From NCBI GenBank assembly GCA_013202535.1, contig JABMRP010000121.1:1-7544 (forward strand): a stretch of DNA of 7,544 nt, written 5' to 3'. The position numbers were made by a program, and so were the translations under genes. Positions 1 through 6,181 of the stretch are shown here, piece after piece. The stretch's first letter is position 1; each line of letters opens with the position of its first letter. Origin of the DNA: Planctomycetota bacterium (GTDB lineage Bacteria > Planctomycetota > Planctomycetia > Pirellulales > Thermoguttaceae). Under the pieces are notes generated by a model. It saw only the letters and a list, made by a program, of their open reading frames with translations, did no database searches and had not been told where the DNA came from.

Positions 1-183
1 AATCGCTGCAACGATCAGGGGACCGATCCCAACAACATGGAATACGCCCGCCCCTCCAGCAATCACCCCGGCGGTGTCCACGTGACCTACGCCGACGGGC
101 GGTGTGTGTTCGTGCAGGAAGACATCCAGTACGACCTGTACAAGCGAGAACTGGCCCCCAACGACCGCCGGGCCGGCCTGTAA
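1..183 (+). CDS. DUF1559 / H-X9-DG pseudopilin-like protein, C-terminal fragment
   Basis: The frame is open from the first base of the window to the TAA at 181-183, giving the last 60 residues of a protein that starts upstream. It contains SNHPGGVHVTYADG at residues 20-33. This fits the prepilin-processing-associated H-X9-DG motif exactly: His22, nine residues, then Asp32-Gly33. That motif closes the DUF1559 (SBP_bac_10) proteins, which planctomycetes carry in very many copies, normally behind a type IV pilin-like N-terminal methylation helix. The helix would lie outside the window. These proteins are thought to be exported and surface- or pseudopilus-associated; their exact role is unknown. 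The gene is followed within 45 bp by a strong hairpin and then by 448 bp without a gene, so it probably ends its own transcript. The family call is firm; the function is not known. Confidence 0.9.
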   Translation, partial: NRCNDQGTDPNNMEYARPSSNHPGGVHVTYADGRCVFVQEDIQYDLYKRELAPNDRRAGL

Positions 184-226
184 ACGGCCCCCAGCGGTTC
201 CTCGGCGGATCTTTCCGGTTGTCTGG

Positions 227-255
227 CCCGGGCACTTCGACATGAGTGCCACGGG
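227..255 (+). terminator. Bulged stem-loop downstream of the DUF1559 gene
   Basis: The bases at 227-236 (CCCGGGCACT) pair with 245-255, with one bulged A at 251 and an 8-base loop at 237-244. This makes a 10-bp GC-rich stem that begins 44 bases after the stop codon. No T-tract follows, so it is not a classical intrinsic terminator. It may act as a 3'-end stabiliser or a terminator without a U-tract. Confidence 0.5.
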
Positions 256-321
256 CATCTCGGTCGTCATGCCGGCCTTACACGGACGATGGCGCCGGTG
301 GCACTCAGGCGCGCCTTCTCC

Positions 322-431
322 GTACGATGGGCCTCCCAGCCCGTCGACCATCATTCTGTACGATGGGCTTCCCAGCCCGTCGACCATCCCGGACCGAAAT
401 CCCGACCGACGGGCTCGGAAGCCCATCGTAC
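322..431. repeat. Direct repeat pair plus inverted copy (palindromic intergenic repeat)
   Basis: A 31-bp unit starting GTACGATGGGC occurs at 322-352 and again at 358-388 with one mismatch (C or T at the twelfth base). At 407-431 the first 25 bases of the unit recur in inverted orientation, again with one mismatch. Copies 358-382 and 407-431 can form a near-perfect 25-bp stem around a 24-base loop, and 322-346 can compete for the same partner. Each unit is also a short imperfect palindrome (GGGC, six bases, GCCC). The layout resembles REP- or MITE-like intergenic repeats. Only three copies are visible here, so genome-wide repetition is inferred. Confidence 0.85.
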
Positions 432-438
432 GGTCTGC

Positions 439-466
439 TTGCGTCTTGCCGACACGGACTTATATT
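439..466 (+). promoter_or_regulatory. Possible sigma70-type promoter for the glycan operon
   Basis: TTGCGT at 439-444 is followed after 16 bases by TATATT at 461-466. The -10 box matches five of six consensus positions but the -35 box only three. It is an AT-rich island in GC-rich DNA, directly after the inverted repeat. Transcription would begin near 473, leaving a leader of about 160 bases before the first gene of the operon. Planctomycete promoters are poorly defined, so this is tentative. Confidence 0.25.
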
Positions 467-631
467 TGGGAAGACCACGGGCACGACCGGGAAGCACACC
501 CCTCGCAAGAGCGGTTTCGGCTGTTCTTTGTTTCGCCACGGTTTCTGCCGTGGTAACCCGATGACCTGGATAGCGGCGGCTGGCAACCCGTTTTCCCGAC
601 CGTTCCTTTTTTCTCGCTCCGGACAGGCTCG

Positions 632-1420
632 ATGAATACCGAGAACATACCCACCGACAGCAGCCCCTCGCCCGATCCCGGCCGCCGCGTGATCGTGGTT
701 CTTCCCGCGTACAACGAAGAGGAGAATCTCAGCCCGCTCTTGGAGGGAGTCGCCCGGGCGATGGCCGACGACGGGTTTGCTTATGAGGTGGTTGTGGTAG
801 ACGACGGGAGTAGCGACCGTTCGATCGAAGTGACCCAGTCTCATGCCCAGCGGATGCCCGTTCGCGTCGAACGTCACGAGGTGAACCAGGGGCTTGGCGC
901 GACGATTCGCGACGGATTGCGCACGGCCACCGAGATGAGCCGCCCGGGCGACGTGATCGTTGCCCTGGATGCCGACAACACGCACCCGCCGGGGTTGATC
1001 GGGTCGATGGTTCGCAAGGTTCGCGAAGGCAACGACGTGGTCATCGCGTCGCGCTATCGCTACGGAGCCCGGGTGATGGGCGTTCCCTGGCATCGACGGA
1101 TGCTCAGCAACGGCGCCCGGACGCTCTTTCAACTGGTCTTTCCGGTTCCCGGTGTTCGCGACTACACCTGCGGCTATCGGGCGTACCGCGCCGGACTGCT
1201 CAAGGAGGCATTTACCCGATACGGCGACGACTTTGTCAGCGAAGCCGGGTTTCATTGCATGGTCGATATCTTGCTGAAGTTGCACAAGATGGGCTCCATC
1301 ATCAGCGAGGTCCCGCTCGTTCTGCGATACGACCAGAAAGGCGGAGTGAGCAAGATGAACGTCGGCCGCACCGTGTTGCAGACGCTCGGGTTGATGTTGA
1401 GGCGCCGGTTTGGGAGGTAG
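632..1420 (+). CDS. Family 2 glycosyltransferase, DPM1-like (polyprenyl-phosphate sugar transferase)
   Basis: This 262-residue GT-A enzyme has the usual landmarks in order: PAYNEEENL (25-33), VVDDGSSD (55-62), NQGLGATIRDGL (85-96), the metal/nucleotide site as LDADNTHPP (112-120), SRY (140-142) and DYTCGYRAYR (177-186). The spacing and the last motifs are those of dolichol- or polyprenyl-phosphate mannosyl/glucosyltransferases, which move a sugar from UDP or GDP onto a lipid phosphate on the cytoplasmic face of the membrane. No membrane helices follow the catalytic domain, so it resembles soluble DPM1 rather than ArnC or GtrB. The start ATG has only a weak AGG four bases upstream, and residues 1-17 are a polar extension before the first strand. 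It is the first gene of an apparent operon with the membrane glycosyltransferase 29 bp downstream, a likely user of its product. The sugar cannot be read from sequence. Confidence 0.9.
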   Translation: MNTENIPTDSSPSPDPGRRVIVVLPAYNEEENLSPLLEGVARAMADDGFAYEVVVVDDGSSDRSIEVTQSHAQRMPVRVERHEVNQGLGATIRDGLRTATEMSRPGDVIVALDADNTHPPGLIGSMVRKVREGNDVVIASRYRYGARVMGVPWHRRMLSNGARTLFQLVFPVPGVRDYTCGYRAYRAGLLKEAFTRYGDDFVSEAGFHCMVDILLKLHKMGSIISEVPLVLRYDQKGGVSKMNVGRTVLQTLGLMLRRRFGR

Positions 1421-1448
1421 GGAATAGGGAATAGGGAATAGGGAATAG
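1421..1448 (+). repeat. Four perfect tandem copies of the heptamer GGAATAG
   Basis: The four copies run from the base after the GT2 stop codon to two bases before the next ATG, so they fill almost all of the 29-bp gap. Because 7 is not a multiple of 3, the TAG in each copy gives stop codons in all three + frames, while the - strand has none. Each copy offers a purine-rich GGGA/GGAA that could serve as a weak Shine-Dalgarno site for the next gene. Heptanucleotide tandem repeats are known from cyanobacterial genomes, and copy number can change by replication slippage. Confidence 0.95.
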
Positions 1449-1449
1449 C

Positions 1450-2898
1450 ATGGCCGACGGTCCGGTCATGACGTCTGACGCGGAAGCGGAGTTGATTGGC
1501 CCCGCGTGGGAGACGGTGCGCCGATCCGGCCGGTTGGCGGCGATTGCCGTGGTGATGCTCGTCACCGCGGGGCTCCAATGCTGGGGGATAGCCCAGTGGC
1601 CGTTCGATACCGACGAGGTCGCCTCGCTGGCGGAGTTGGGCAAGATTGATCCGAGTGTCGAGGTCGACCAACACTCCGAAGACAGTCTGGCCCGGCGCCT
1701 GCCGCGACTCGTGCCCGTGTGGTATACGGCCCAGCGAATTCTGCTGAGCGTGCTTCCACCGAGCGAACCGGCCACGCGGCTCTTGTCGGTCGTCTGTGGT
1801 ATCCTGACGGTGACCCTGGTTTTCGTTTTCGGATGGCGGCAGCGGAGTCTGCTGTTTGCCGTGGGGCTGGTCATTCTGCTCGACGGCAGCCAGTTGCTCG
1901 TATGGCTGGCCGCACAGAATCGGTTTTACACCACGGCCACGCTTTTCCTGGTCCTGACGACGATGGCCGTCTGGTCGCCCAAACAGGGCAAGACGATGCT
2001 CGTACTGACCGCGCTGGGCGCCGCCGCGGCCATGCTTTCCCACAGCATGATCCTGATCGTGGTGGGCGTCGGCGCCGCGGCCGCGATGGTCGCTTATCCG
2101 GCCGGCTGGATATCGCGCCGCGTGTTGGATCGCTCGCTGCTGGCGGCGGCCGTGTGTCTGCCCATCTACCTGTTCCATGTCCGGCCGATCGCCGGCGACT
2201 GGTCGGGCGTCGGGCTGCAATGGACCAACCCGCTCGTTTCGTTCGTCGCCCACGTGGGAGTTCCCACGCTGGCGCTTTCGGTCTTCGGCTCGGTTCTATG
2301 TCTGGTGGTGACCAAACAGCGCGGCCCGATGTGCTGGTGGGCGGGCGTGGCGGCGGGAGTGGTCGTTTTCGTGGCGGCCGTACCGCTGCTGATGCCGGTC
2401 TGGAATCCTCGCTACGGCCTGCTGTTTGCCCTGCCGCTATGGATGACCGCCGCTTATGCCATGGAACAAGTGGCCGTGCGGCTCGGTTCGCGCCGTTTGA
2501 TTCTCACCTGGTACGCGTGTGTCGCTTTGCTGTTGGCTCCGAAGTTGGCCAGCCATTTCATCGACGGTTCTCGGCACGACTATCGCGAAGCGGCCCGCGT
2601 CGTCTCGGCCTCGGCCGAACCGGGAGAATCGATCCTCGCCAACATGGAGCTGCGCACCAAATACTATCTTCCCGAGAGTTTTCGACCGGCGGTGCGGTTC
2701 TGGAACGAAACGAAGACACTGCCCGCGGAAGCTTGCTGGGTAGTCTACGGTTCCAACATCTGGGATCCCGTGCTGCGATTCCCCGGCAGGCCGTCCGAAC
2801 TGCGGGCCCAGATCGCCCGGCGTCGTTTCGACGAACAATCCCACGTAGTCCGGGTTTATCGGGTGGGACCGGCGCCAAAGCGGATACCGCCCAACTGA
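1450..2898 (+). CDS. ArnT/PMT-like family 39 membrane glycosyltransferase (GT-C fold)
   Basis: This 482-residue polytopic protein has a first membrane helix at about 29-49, followed at once by WPFDTDEVASL (50-60). That is the acidic D-E motif (Asp55-Glu56) found in the first outer loop of GT-C enzymes such as ArnT and protein mannosyltransferases. Further hydrophobic segments lie near 110-129, 134-155 and 158-175, with several more up to about residue 365. A soluble C-terminal part of roughly 115 residues follows, beginning around HDYREAARVV. Family members transfer a sugar from a polyprenyl-phosphate donor to a lipid, glycan or protein on the periplasmic side. The gene sits 29 bp behind a DPM1-like GT2 that could make this donor, and 43 bp before wecB. 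The start at 1450 has only the heptamer repeat as a ribosome site; an ATG at 1468 is an alternative. The family is likely; acceptor and sugar are unknown. Confidence 0.82.
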   Translation: MADGPVMTSDAEAELIGPAWETVRRSGRLAAIAVVMLVTAGLQCWGIAQWPFDTDEVASLAELGKIDPSVEVDQHSEDSLARRLPRLVPVWYTAQRILLSVLPPSEPATRLLSVVCGILTVTLVFVFGWRQRSLLFAVGLVILLDGSQLLVWLAAQNRFYTTATLFLVLTTMAVWSPKQGKTMLVLTALGAAAAMLSHSMILIVVGVGAAAAMVAYPAGWISRRVLDRSLLAAAVCLPIYLFHVRPIAGDWSGVGLQWTNPLVSFVAHVGVPTLALSVFGSVLCLVVTKQRGPMCWWAGVAAGVVVFVAAVPLLMPVWNPRYGLLFALPLWMTAAYAMEQVAVRLGSRRLILTWYACVALLLAPKLASHFIDGSRHDYREAARVVSASAEPGESILANMELRTKYYLPESFRPAVRFWNETKTLPAEACWVVYGSNIWDPVLRFPGRPSELRAQIARRRFDEQSHVVRVYRVGPAPKRIPPN

Positions 2899-2929
2899 GT
2901 CGAAAGACGGGGTCAAGATTGTCCATCAC

Positions 2930-2933
2930 GAGG
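2930..2933 (+). promoter_or_regulatory. Ribosome binding site that decides the TTG start of wecB
   Basis: GAGG lies 8 bases before TTG 2942-2944. The next in-frame ATG (codon 19) falls after the conserved GTRPEAIK motif and would remove it. The site therefore supports TTG as the true start. Confidence 0.7.
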
Positions 2934-2941
2934 CCGATCCT

Positions 2942-4072
2942 TTGAGCACATTACGACCGCTGCTGATCTTCGGCACGCGACCCGAGGCCATCAAGATGGC
3001 GCCGGTCGTTGGGCAGTGCCAAAGCCGGGACGACGTCGAGCCGATCGTCTGCCTGACCGGCCAACACCGCGAGATGCTGGCCCAGGTGACCGACTATTTC
3101 GGCATTGTCGCCGATATGCAGCTCGACGTGATGCGGCCGGATCAAACGCTGGCCGGACTGACCGCCCGGTGTATTGAAGCGATCGACCAGGTGATCGTCG
3201 ACACGCGGCCCGATTGCGTCGTCGCCCAGGGGGATACAACGACGGTGATGGCCGCCTCGCTGGCCGCGTTTTACCGCCATGTGCCCTTCGTACACGTCGA
3301 GGCCGGGTTGCGAACCGGCGATCTCCAGGCACCCTGGCCCGAGGAACTCAACCGTCGCGTCGCCGACATCGTCACCGCCGTGCATTGCGCGCCCACGCAA
3401 CAGGCCGCCGATGTCCTCTTGGCCGAAGGGTTCTCCAGTCAAACGGTCCACGTGACCGGCAACACGGTGATCGACGCGCTGCTGCAAACGGTCGATCGGG
3501 AACGCTCGCGAGCGGACCGCTGGATCGAGAAATACGCCATGCTCGAAGATCGGCCCGTGGTGCTCATCACCGGTCACCGCCGGGAGAGTTTCGGCACGGG
3601 CTTCGACAACATCTGCGAGGCGATCGCCACGCTGGCCGACCGGTTCGAGGGCGTCGAGTTTCTTTATCCGGTGCATCTGAACCCGAACGTTCGCGAGCCC
3701 GTGTTCCGGATTCTCGGCGACCGGCCCAACATCCGGCTGGTCGACCCGGTGCCGTATCCCGAGTTTGTGTGGCTGATGGATCGGTCGAAGCTCGTGCTGA
3801 CCGACTCCGGCGGCGTGCAGGAGGAGGCCCCGTCGCTGCGCCGGCCGGTGCTGGTCATGCGTCACACGACCGAGCGCCCCGAGGCGGTCACCGCGGGCGC
3901 GGCCCGATTGGTCGGCACGTCGACCGAAACGATCGTCCAGGGCGTAACCACCCTGCTCTCCGACCCGAAAGAATACGCCGCCTGCCAGATCGACGAGAGT
4001 CCCTACGGCGACGGCCACGCGGCCGAACGGATCGTCGATTTGATGTCGGCCTTGCCGCGGAGTGACGCTTGA
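2942..4072 (+). CDS. wecB: UDP-N-acetylglucosamine 2-epimerase (non-hydrolysing)
   Basis: The enzyme interconverts UDP-GlcNAc and UDP-ManNAc in the cytoplasm, feeding envelope polysaccharides such as ManNAc- or ManNAcA-containing glycans. At 376 residues it has the normal family length and the two-Rossmann GT-B-like layout. Conserved blocks are GTRPEAIKMAP (11-21), AQGDTTT (95-101), HVEAGLRTGD (118-127), PWPEELNRR (131-139), TGHRRESFG (210-218), YPVHLNPN (242-249) and DSGGVQEEAPSL (288-299). Asp98, Glu120, Glu134 and His212 align with the catalytic or binding residues Asp95, Glu117, Glu131 and His213 of E. coli WecB, so the enzyme looks intact. It starts with TTG, supported by GAGG 8 bases upstream. 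It is the third gene of the apparent operon, 43 bp after the membrane glycosyltransferase. No UDP-ManNAc dehydrogenase (wecC) follows; the next gene is on the opposite strand. Confidence 0.96.
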   Translation: MSTLRPLLIFGTRPEAIKMAPVVGQCQSRDDVEPIVCLTGQHREMLAQVTDYFGIVADMQLDVMRPDQTLAGLTARCIEAIDQVIVDTRPDCVVAQGDTTTVMAASLAAFYRHVPFVHVEAGLRTGDLQAPWPEELNRRVADIVTAVHCAPTQQAADVLLAEGFSSQTVHVTGNTVIDALLQTVDRERSRADRWIEKYAMLEDRPVVLITGHRRESFGTGFDNICEAIATLADRFEGVEFLYPVHLNPNVREPVFRILGDRPNIRLVDPVPYPEFVWLMDRSKLVLTDSGGVQEEAPSLRRPVLVMRHTTERPEAVTAGAARLVGTSTETIVQGVTTLLSDPKEYAACQIDESPYGDGHAAERIVDLMSALPRSDA

Positions 4073-4084
4073 CCGTTTAGCCCA

Positions 4085-4154
4085 GGCACTTGTGCCAGGC
4101 GTTGGGGGAAAAGCGGGAGCGACTGTGCTTCAAGTCGCCGTGCTTCAAAACGCC
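4085..4154. repeat. Small palindrome, stem-loop and 15-bp tandem repeat between convergent genes
   Basis: The gap of 104 bp between wecB and the convergent lipoprotein gene holds three structures. GGCAC-TT-GTGCC lies at 4085-4096. GCGACT (4119-4124) pairs with AGTCGC (4133-4138) around an 8-base loop. A 15-bp unit beginning GTGCTTCAA is repeated in tandem at 4125-4139 and 4140-4154 with two mismatches. The stem-loop could terminate transcription from either side, although no T-tract accompanies it. Confidence 0.55.
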
Positions 4155-4176
4155 GGGCACATTTGCCTTGGCCAAA

Positions 4177-4632
4177 CTACTCCAGCGGGAGATCGATCGT
4201 ATTGGATCCTGATTTGACTTCGATCGTCAACTTGGGATCCTTCGCGCAGTTCTTTTCGCCGCGATACTTCTCGGGCAGAAGAGACGACTCGTCTGACGCG
4301 GCCGGAGCGGCGCCGCCCGGCGGATCCTGCTTGGAGAACCACACCTTGTGCTTGCCGATGACCGCCCCGTCGCCCGTTTCGTGAGTCGACAGCGTGTAAC
4401 GGCCTTCCGAATCGACCACGCCCGTGGCGGCGGAGGCGCCGTTCTCGGGTAGGAAATGCACAATCGCGTCGGTCACCGGCTTGCCCTGGTACGTCACCTG
4501 GCCGGAGACCTTGCCCAGCGGCAGTTCCTTGCCGCTGCCACAGCCCCCGGCGATCAGAACTGCTGCAACGCAGGCGATGCACATCCGTGCGACGTTGGCC
4601 CGGGCAAGGCACGGTAAGAAAGATCGTTTCAT
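4177..4632 (-). CDS. Small planctomycete lipoprotein with a carboxypeptidase-regulatory-like (Ig/transthyretin-type) domain
   Basis: The preferred start, ATG at 4632, gives 151 residues beginning MKRSFLP. An ATG at 4647 adds five residues but has its purine-rich AAGGA directly abutting the start, so it is less likely. A basic N-terminus and a hydrophobic stretch lead to LIAGGC, a lipobox with Cys31 as the lipidated residue, so the mature protein is expected on a membrane. The rest is a single beta-sandwich-like domain with the pattern usual in this group: VSGQVTYQGKPV (42-53), DSEGRYTL (74-81), GKHKVWF (93-99) and PEKY (120-123), ending in a strand close to the C-terminus. These small lipoproteins are common in planctomycetes, often beside DUF1559 genes; their function is unknown. 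The gene is convergent with wecB and follows the TPR gene on the same strand after a 199-bp gap. Confidence 0.85.
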   Translation of the reverse strand: MKRSFLPCLARANVARMCIACVAAVLIAGGCGSGKELPLGKVSGQVTYQGKPVTDAIVHFLPENGASAATGVVDSEGRYTLSTHETGDGAVIGKHKVWFSKQDPPGGAAPAASDESSLLPEKYRGEKNCAKDPKLTIEVKSGSNTIDLPLE

Positions 4633-4802
4633 GGCTAGTTTTCCCATTCCTTCGTTTGGCCGCTGTCACAGGAACCAATGTAATCAGAAACACCCGGGTA
4701 ATGCCACCTTCTCTCTGAATTTCCGCAGCATTTCGGAATCTTGGTGGTTACTTCAGGGGATGCCATTACGCCTACAAGTGCGGGGGTGAACTCTAAGTGG
4801 CG

Positions 4803-4826
4803 GGCCATATTCCGTGTGCCTGCTAC
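4803..4826. repeat. Degenerate copy of the GGCACAC/GTGTGCC palindromic repeat
   Basis: TCCGTGTGCCTGCTAC at 4811-4826 corresponds to the element at 7321-7413. Its reverse complement begins GTAGCAGGCACAC, identical over 13 bases to 7324-7336. The other arm has decayed to GGCCATAT. It lies 6 bp past the stop codon of the TPR gene, in the gap before the lipoprotein gene. Confidence 0.6.
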
Positions 4827-4831
4827 GAGGG

Positions 4832-5944
4832 CTACGGACGTTGCCCGGCGAGTTGCTCCAGCTTCTGCCGGTCGGCTGCGGCCTTTTGGGCTTGGCCCAT
4901 GGCGCCGTGGAGAGCGGCGCGGAATTGATAGGCCACCGGCAACTCGGGAGCGGTGCGCACGGCCCGATTGGCGTCGGCCAGTGCTTGGGGTAGGCGGCCC
5001 TGCTTCATGTGGAGCGCGCCGCGGCGGACCATCGTCTCGGCTTGCTTGGGGTCCAGACGCAGGGCCATGTCGAAGTCGTCCAGGGCGTCCTGAAAGCGAC
5101 CCATCTTGGCGTACACGGCTCCCCGATCGGTAAAGGCCGACGCGCTGGCCGAATCGAGCAGAATCGCCCGGCTGAAATCGGCCAGGGCCTTTTCCAACTC
5201 GCCCGTCTTCGTGTAGGCGGCCCCCCGATTGCGAAAAGCTTCGCCATGCTCGGCGTCGAGCCGGATCGTTTGGTCGAGATCCTCGATCACCCCCGGCCAC
5301 TGGCCTTGGGTGGCCCGGGCCAACGCCCGATTGAAGTAGGCCTCGGTATACTCCGGGTCCAGCACGATCGCGCGGCCCAGATCGGCAATCGAGGCATCGA
5401 CCTCGCCGGTCTGGGCGTGGACATAAGCCCGATCGAAATACGCCCGGGCAAACGCCGGCGCCCGCCGGATCGCCTCGTCGATCTCCGCTCGTGCTTCTGG
5501 AAGTTTCCCCTGCCGGCAGTAAATGAGGCCCCGCTCGCAGTACGCTTCGACATAGTCGGGATCCAGCCTTAGGGCCTCGGAAATGTCGGCCAGCGCCTTG
5601 TCCCACTGCTCTTCATTGCCAAAGGAAACGGCCCGCTGGTAGAAGGCCTTCGCGTCGCGGGGATAACGCTGGATCGCTCCGGTGGCGGCCTCGCGGCGGG
5701 CGTGTTCCCGGTCGGCCTTGCTGAGTTTTTCCAAAGGCAGCGAAACGATCGAGCCGTCGGCCTTCTTCAGCCGGACCGTGTCGTCGACCAGCTCGACCAA
5801 ATCGGCCTCGACCCGATACCGGCCCGTCGAGTCGGTCCACCATCGGGCCATCGCGGCGGGTGTCAACGCGGCGGGTGTCAACGCGGCGACGAGGAGACCG
5901 GCGGCGATGAGACCGGCGGCGATGAGTCGTGTTGGTCGGAGCAT
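4832..5944 (-). CDS. Exported SHD1-domain protein with eight TPR repeats
   Basis: Read from ATG 5944, this is a 370-residue protein. Residues 1-33 form a signal peptide (Arg3 and Arg6, a long Ala/Leu-rich core, likely cleavage after Ala-Met-Ala at 31-33). Residues 34-84 (RWWTDSTGRYRVEADLV through SLPLEKLSKAD) match the SLA1-homology-1 (SHD1) type domain that is frequent in planctomycete exported proteins. From residue 97 to 368 there are eight consecutive 34-residue TPR units in perfect register, with junctions such as LDPDY, RAPAF, LDPEY and LDPKQ. TPR arrays bind protein partners, so a periplasmic scaffold role is plausible; no catalytic domain is present. No start has a clear ribosome site. 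ATGs at 5980 and 6019 give longer N-termini but poorer signal peptides. The gene is divergent from the sulfotransferase gene. The core of the signal peptide is encoded by tandem 15-bp duplications. Confidence 0.88.
   Translation of the reverse strand: MLRPTRLIAAGLIAAGLLVAALTPAALTPAAMARWWTDSTGRYRVEADLVELVDDTVRLKKADGSIVSLPLEKLSKADREHARREAATGAIQRYPRDAKAFYQRAVSFGNEEQWDKALADISEALRLDPDYVEAYCERGLIYCRQGKLPEARAEIDEAIRRAPAFARAYFDRAYVHAQTGEVDASIADLGRAIVLDPEYTEAYFNRALARATQGQWPGVIEDLDQTIRLDAEHGEAFRNRGAAYTKTGELEKALADFSRAILLDSASASAFTDRGAVYAKMGRFQDALDDFDMALRLDPKQAETMVRRGALHMKQGRLPQALADANRAVRTAPELPVAYQFRAALHGAMGQAQKAAADRQKLEQLAGQRP
5853..5926 (-). repeat. Two tandem 15-bp duplications encoding the signal-peptide core
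   Basis: A 15-bp unit starting GCGGCGGGTG is present in about 2.4 copies at 5853-5888. A different unit, GAGACCGGCGGCGAT, is present in just over 2 copies at 5894-5926. On the coding strand they give Leu-Thr-Pro-Ala-Ala twice and Leu-Ile-Ala-Ala-Gly twice, so each duplication keeps the frame and lengthens the hydrophobic core. Confidence 0.9.
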
Positions 5945-5987
5945 CGGCGGATCGAGCGGGAACGTGGAAATCGCGAGCATCGGCGGA
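5939..5987 (-). repeat. 13-bp direct repeat carrying two in-frame start codons
   Basis: GAGCATCGGCGGA occurs at 5939-5951 and 5975-5987. On the - strand each copy reads TCCGCCG-ATG-CTC, so the two candidate ATGs of the TPR gene (5944 and 5980) sit in identical contexts 36 bp, or 12 codons, apart. Neither has a Shine-Dalgarno sequence. Confidence 0.75.
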
Positions 5988-6181
5988 AACGGGCTCGGCT
6001 CTACTACCACGGTAAACATTCGGCGGCCATTTGCAAGCAGGAGTTTTCCCAAAGAGAACTTTCGCCCGTTTGTGGCGACAACTAAGATGGTTTCTTGTCC
6101 AACGTGGCGCCGGTGGACGGATTGCGGCCGATCGCACCCCCCGTCCGGAGGATATATCACGGAAATCGAAGAGGAAACGTA
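5945..6181. other. Divergent intergenic region between the TPR and sulfotransferase genes
   Basis: These 237 bp must carry the promoters for both outward-facing genes. I see no convincing -35/-10 pair on either strand. The only clear AT-rich box, TATATC at 6153-6158, lacks a partner at the right distance. The region also contains the second copy of the 13-bp repeat at 5975-5987. Confidence 0.5.
6168..6174 (+). promoter_or_regulatory. Ribosome binding site that decides the sulfotransferase start
   Basis: GAAGAGG ends 7 bases before ATG 6182. The longer in-frame alternative at 6095 would add 29 residues unlike anything in the family and has no comparable site. Confidence 0.8.

Larger units (their letters stand above)
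184..631. other. Gene-free intergenic stretch of 448 bp
   Basis: No convincing gene was found on either strand. The open frames here (such as 246-635 on + and 305-1285 on -) run through repeats and lack any recognisable protein family. The stretch holds the hairpin at 227-255, the repeat cluster at 322-431, a possible promoter at 439-466, and a small perfect hairpin at 536-553 (CCACGG, six-base loop, CCGTGG). It separates the DUF1559 gene from the glycan operon. Confidence 0.7.

Noticed and set aside
322..431. CRISPR-like array
   Set aside because: There are only two direct copies with a 5-base gap plus an inverted copy; no regular spacers and no cas genes.
305..1285. 326-residue - strand frame opposite the GT2 gene
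   Set aside because: It is antisense to a gene with complete GT2 motifs, runs through the repeat cluster and has a low-complexity Arg/His/Gly-rich composition typical of shadow frames.
1252..2253. - strand frame containing Pro-Tyr-Ser-Leu-Phe-type residues
   Set aside because: That peptide is just the reverse reading of the GGAATAG heptamer repeat, and the frame is antisense to the GT39 gene.
1719..2945. 408-residue + strand frame overlapping the GT39 gene
   Set aside because: It is Arg/Gly-rich with no membrane or family pattern, while the overlapping frame has clear membrane helices and the D-E motif.
2951..4065. Frames at 2951-4018 (-) and 3214-4065 (+) over wecB
   Set aside because: wecB has all catalytic residues in its own frame; these frames are third-position-bias shadows.
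4648..4831. Possible small gene or promoter between the TPR and lipoprotein genes
   Set aside because: No frame with a family pattern or ribosome site and no clear -35/-10 pair. Only a weak TTCCG/CGGAA hairpin (4721-4738) and the degenerate repeat are visible.
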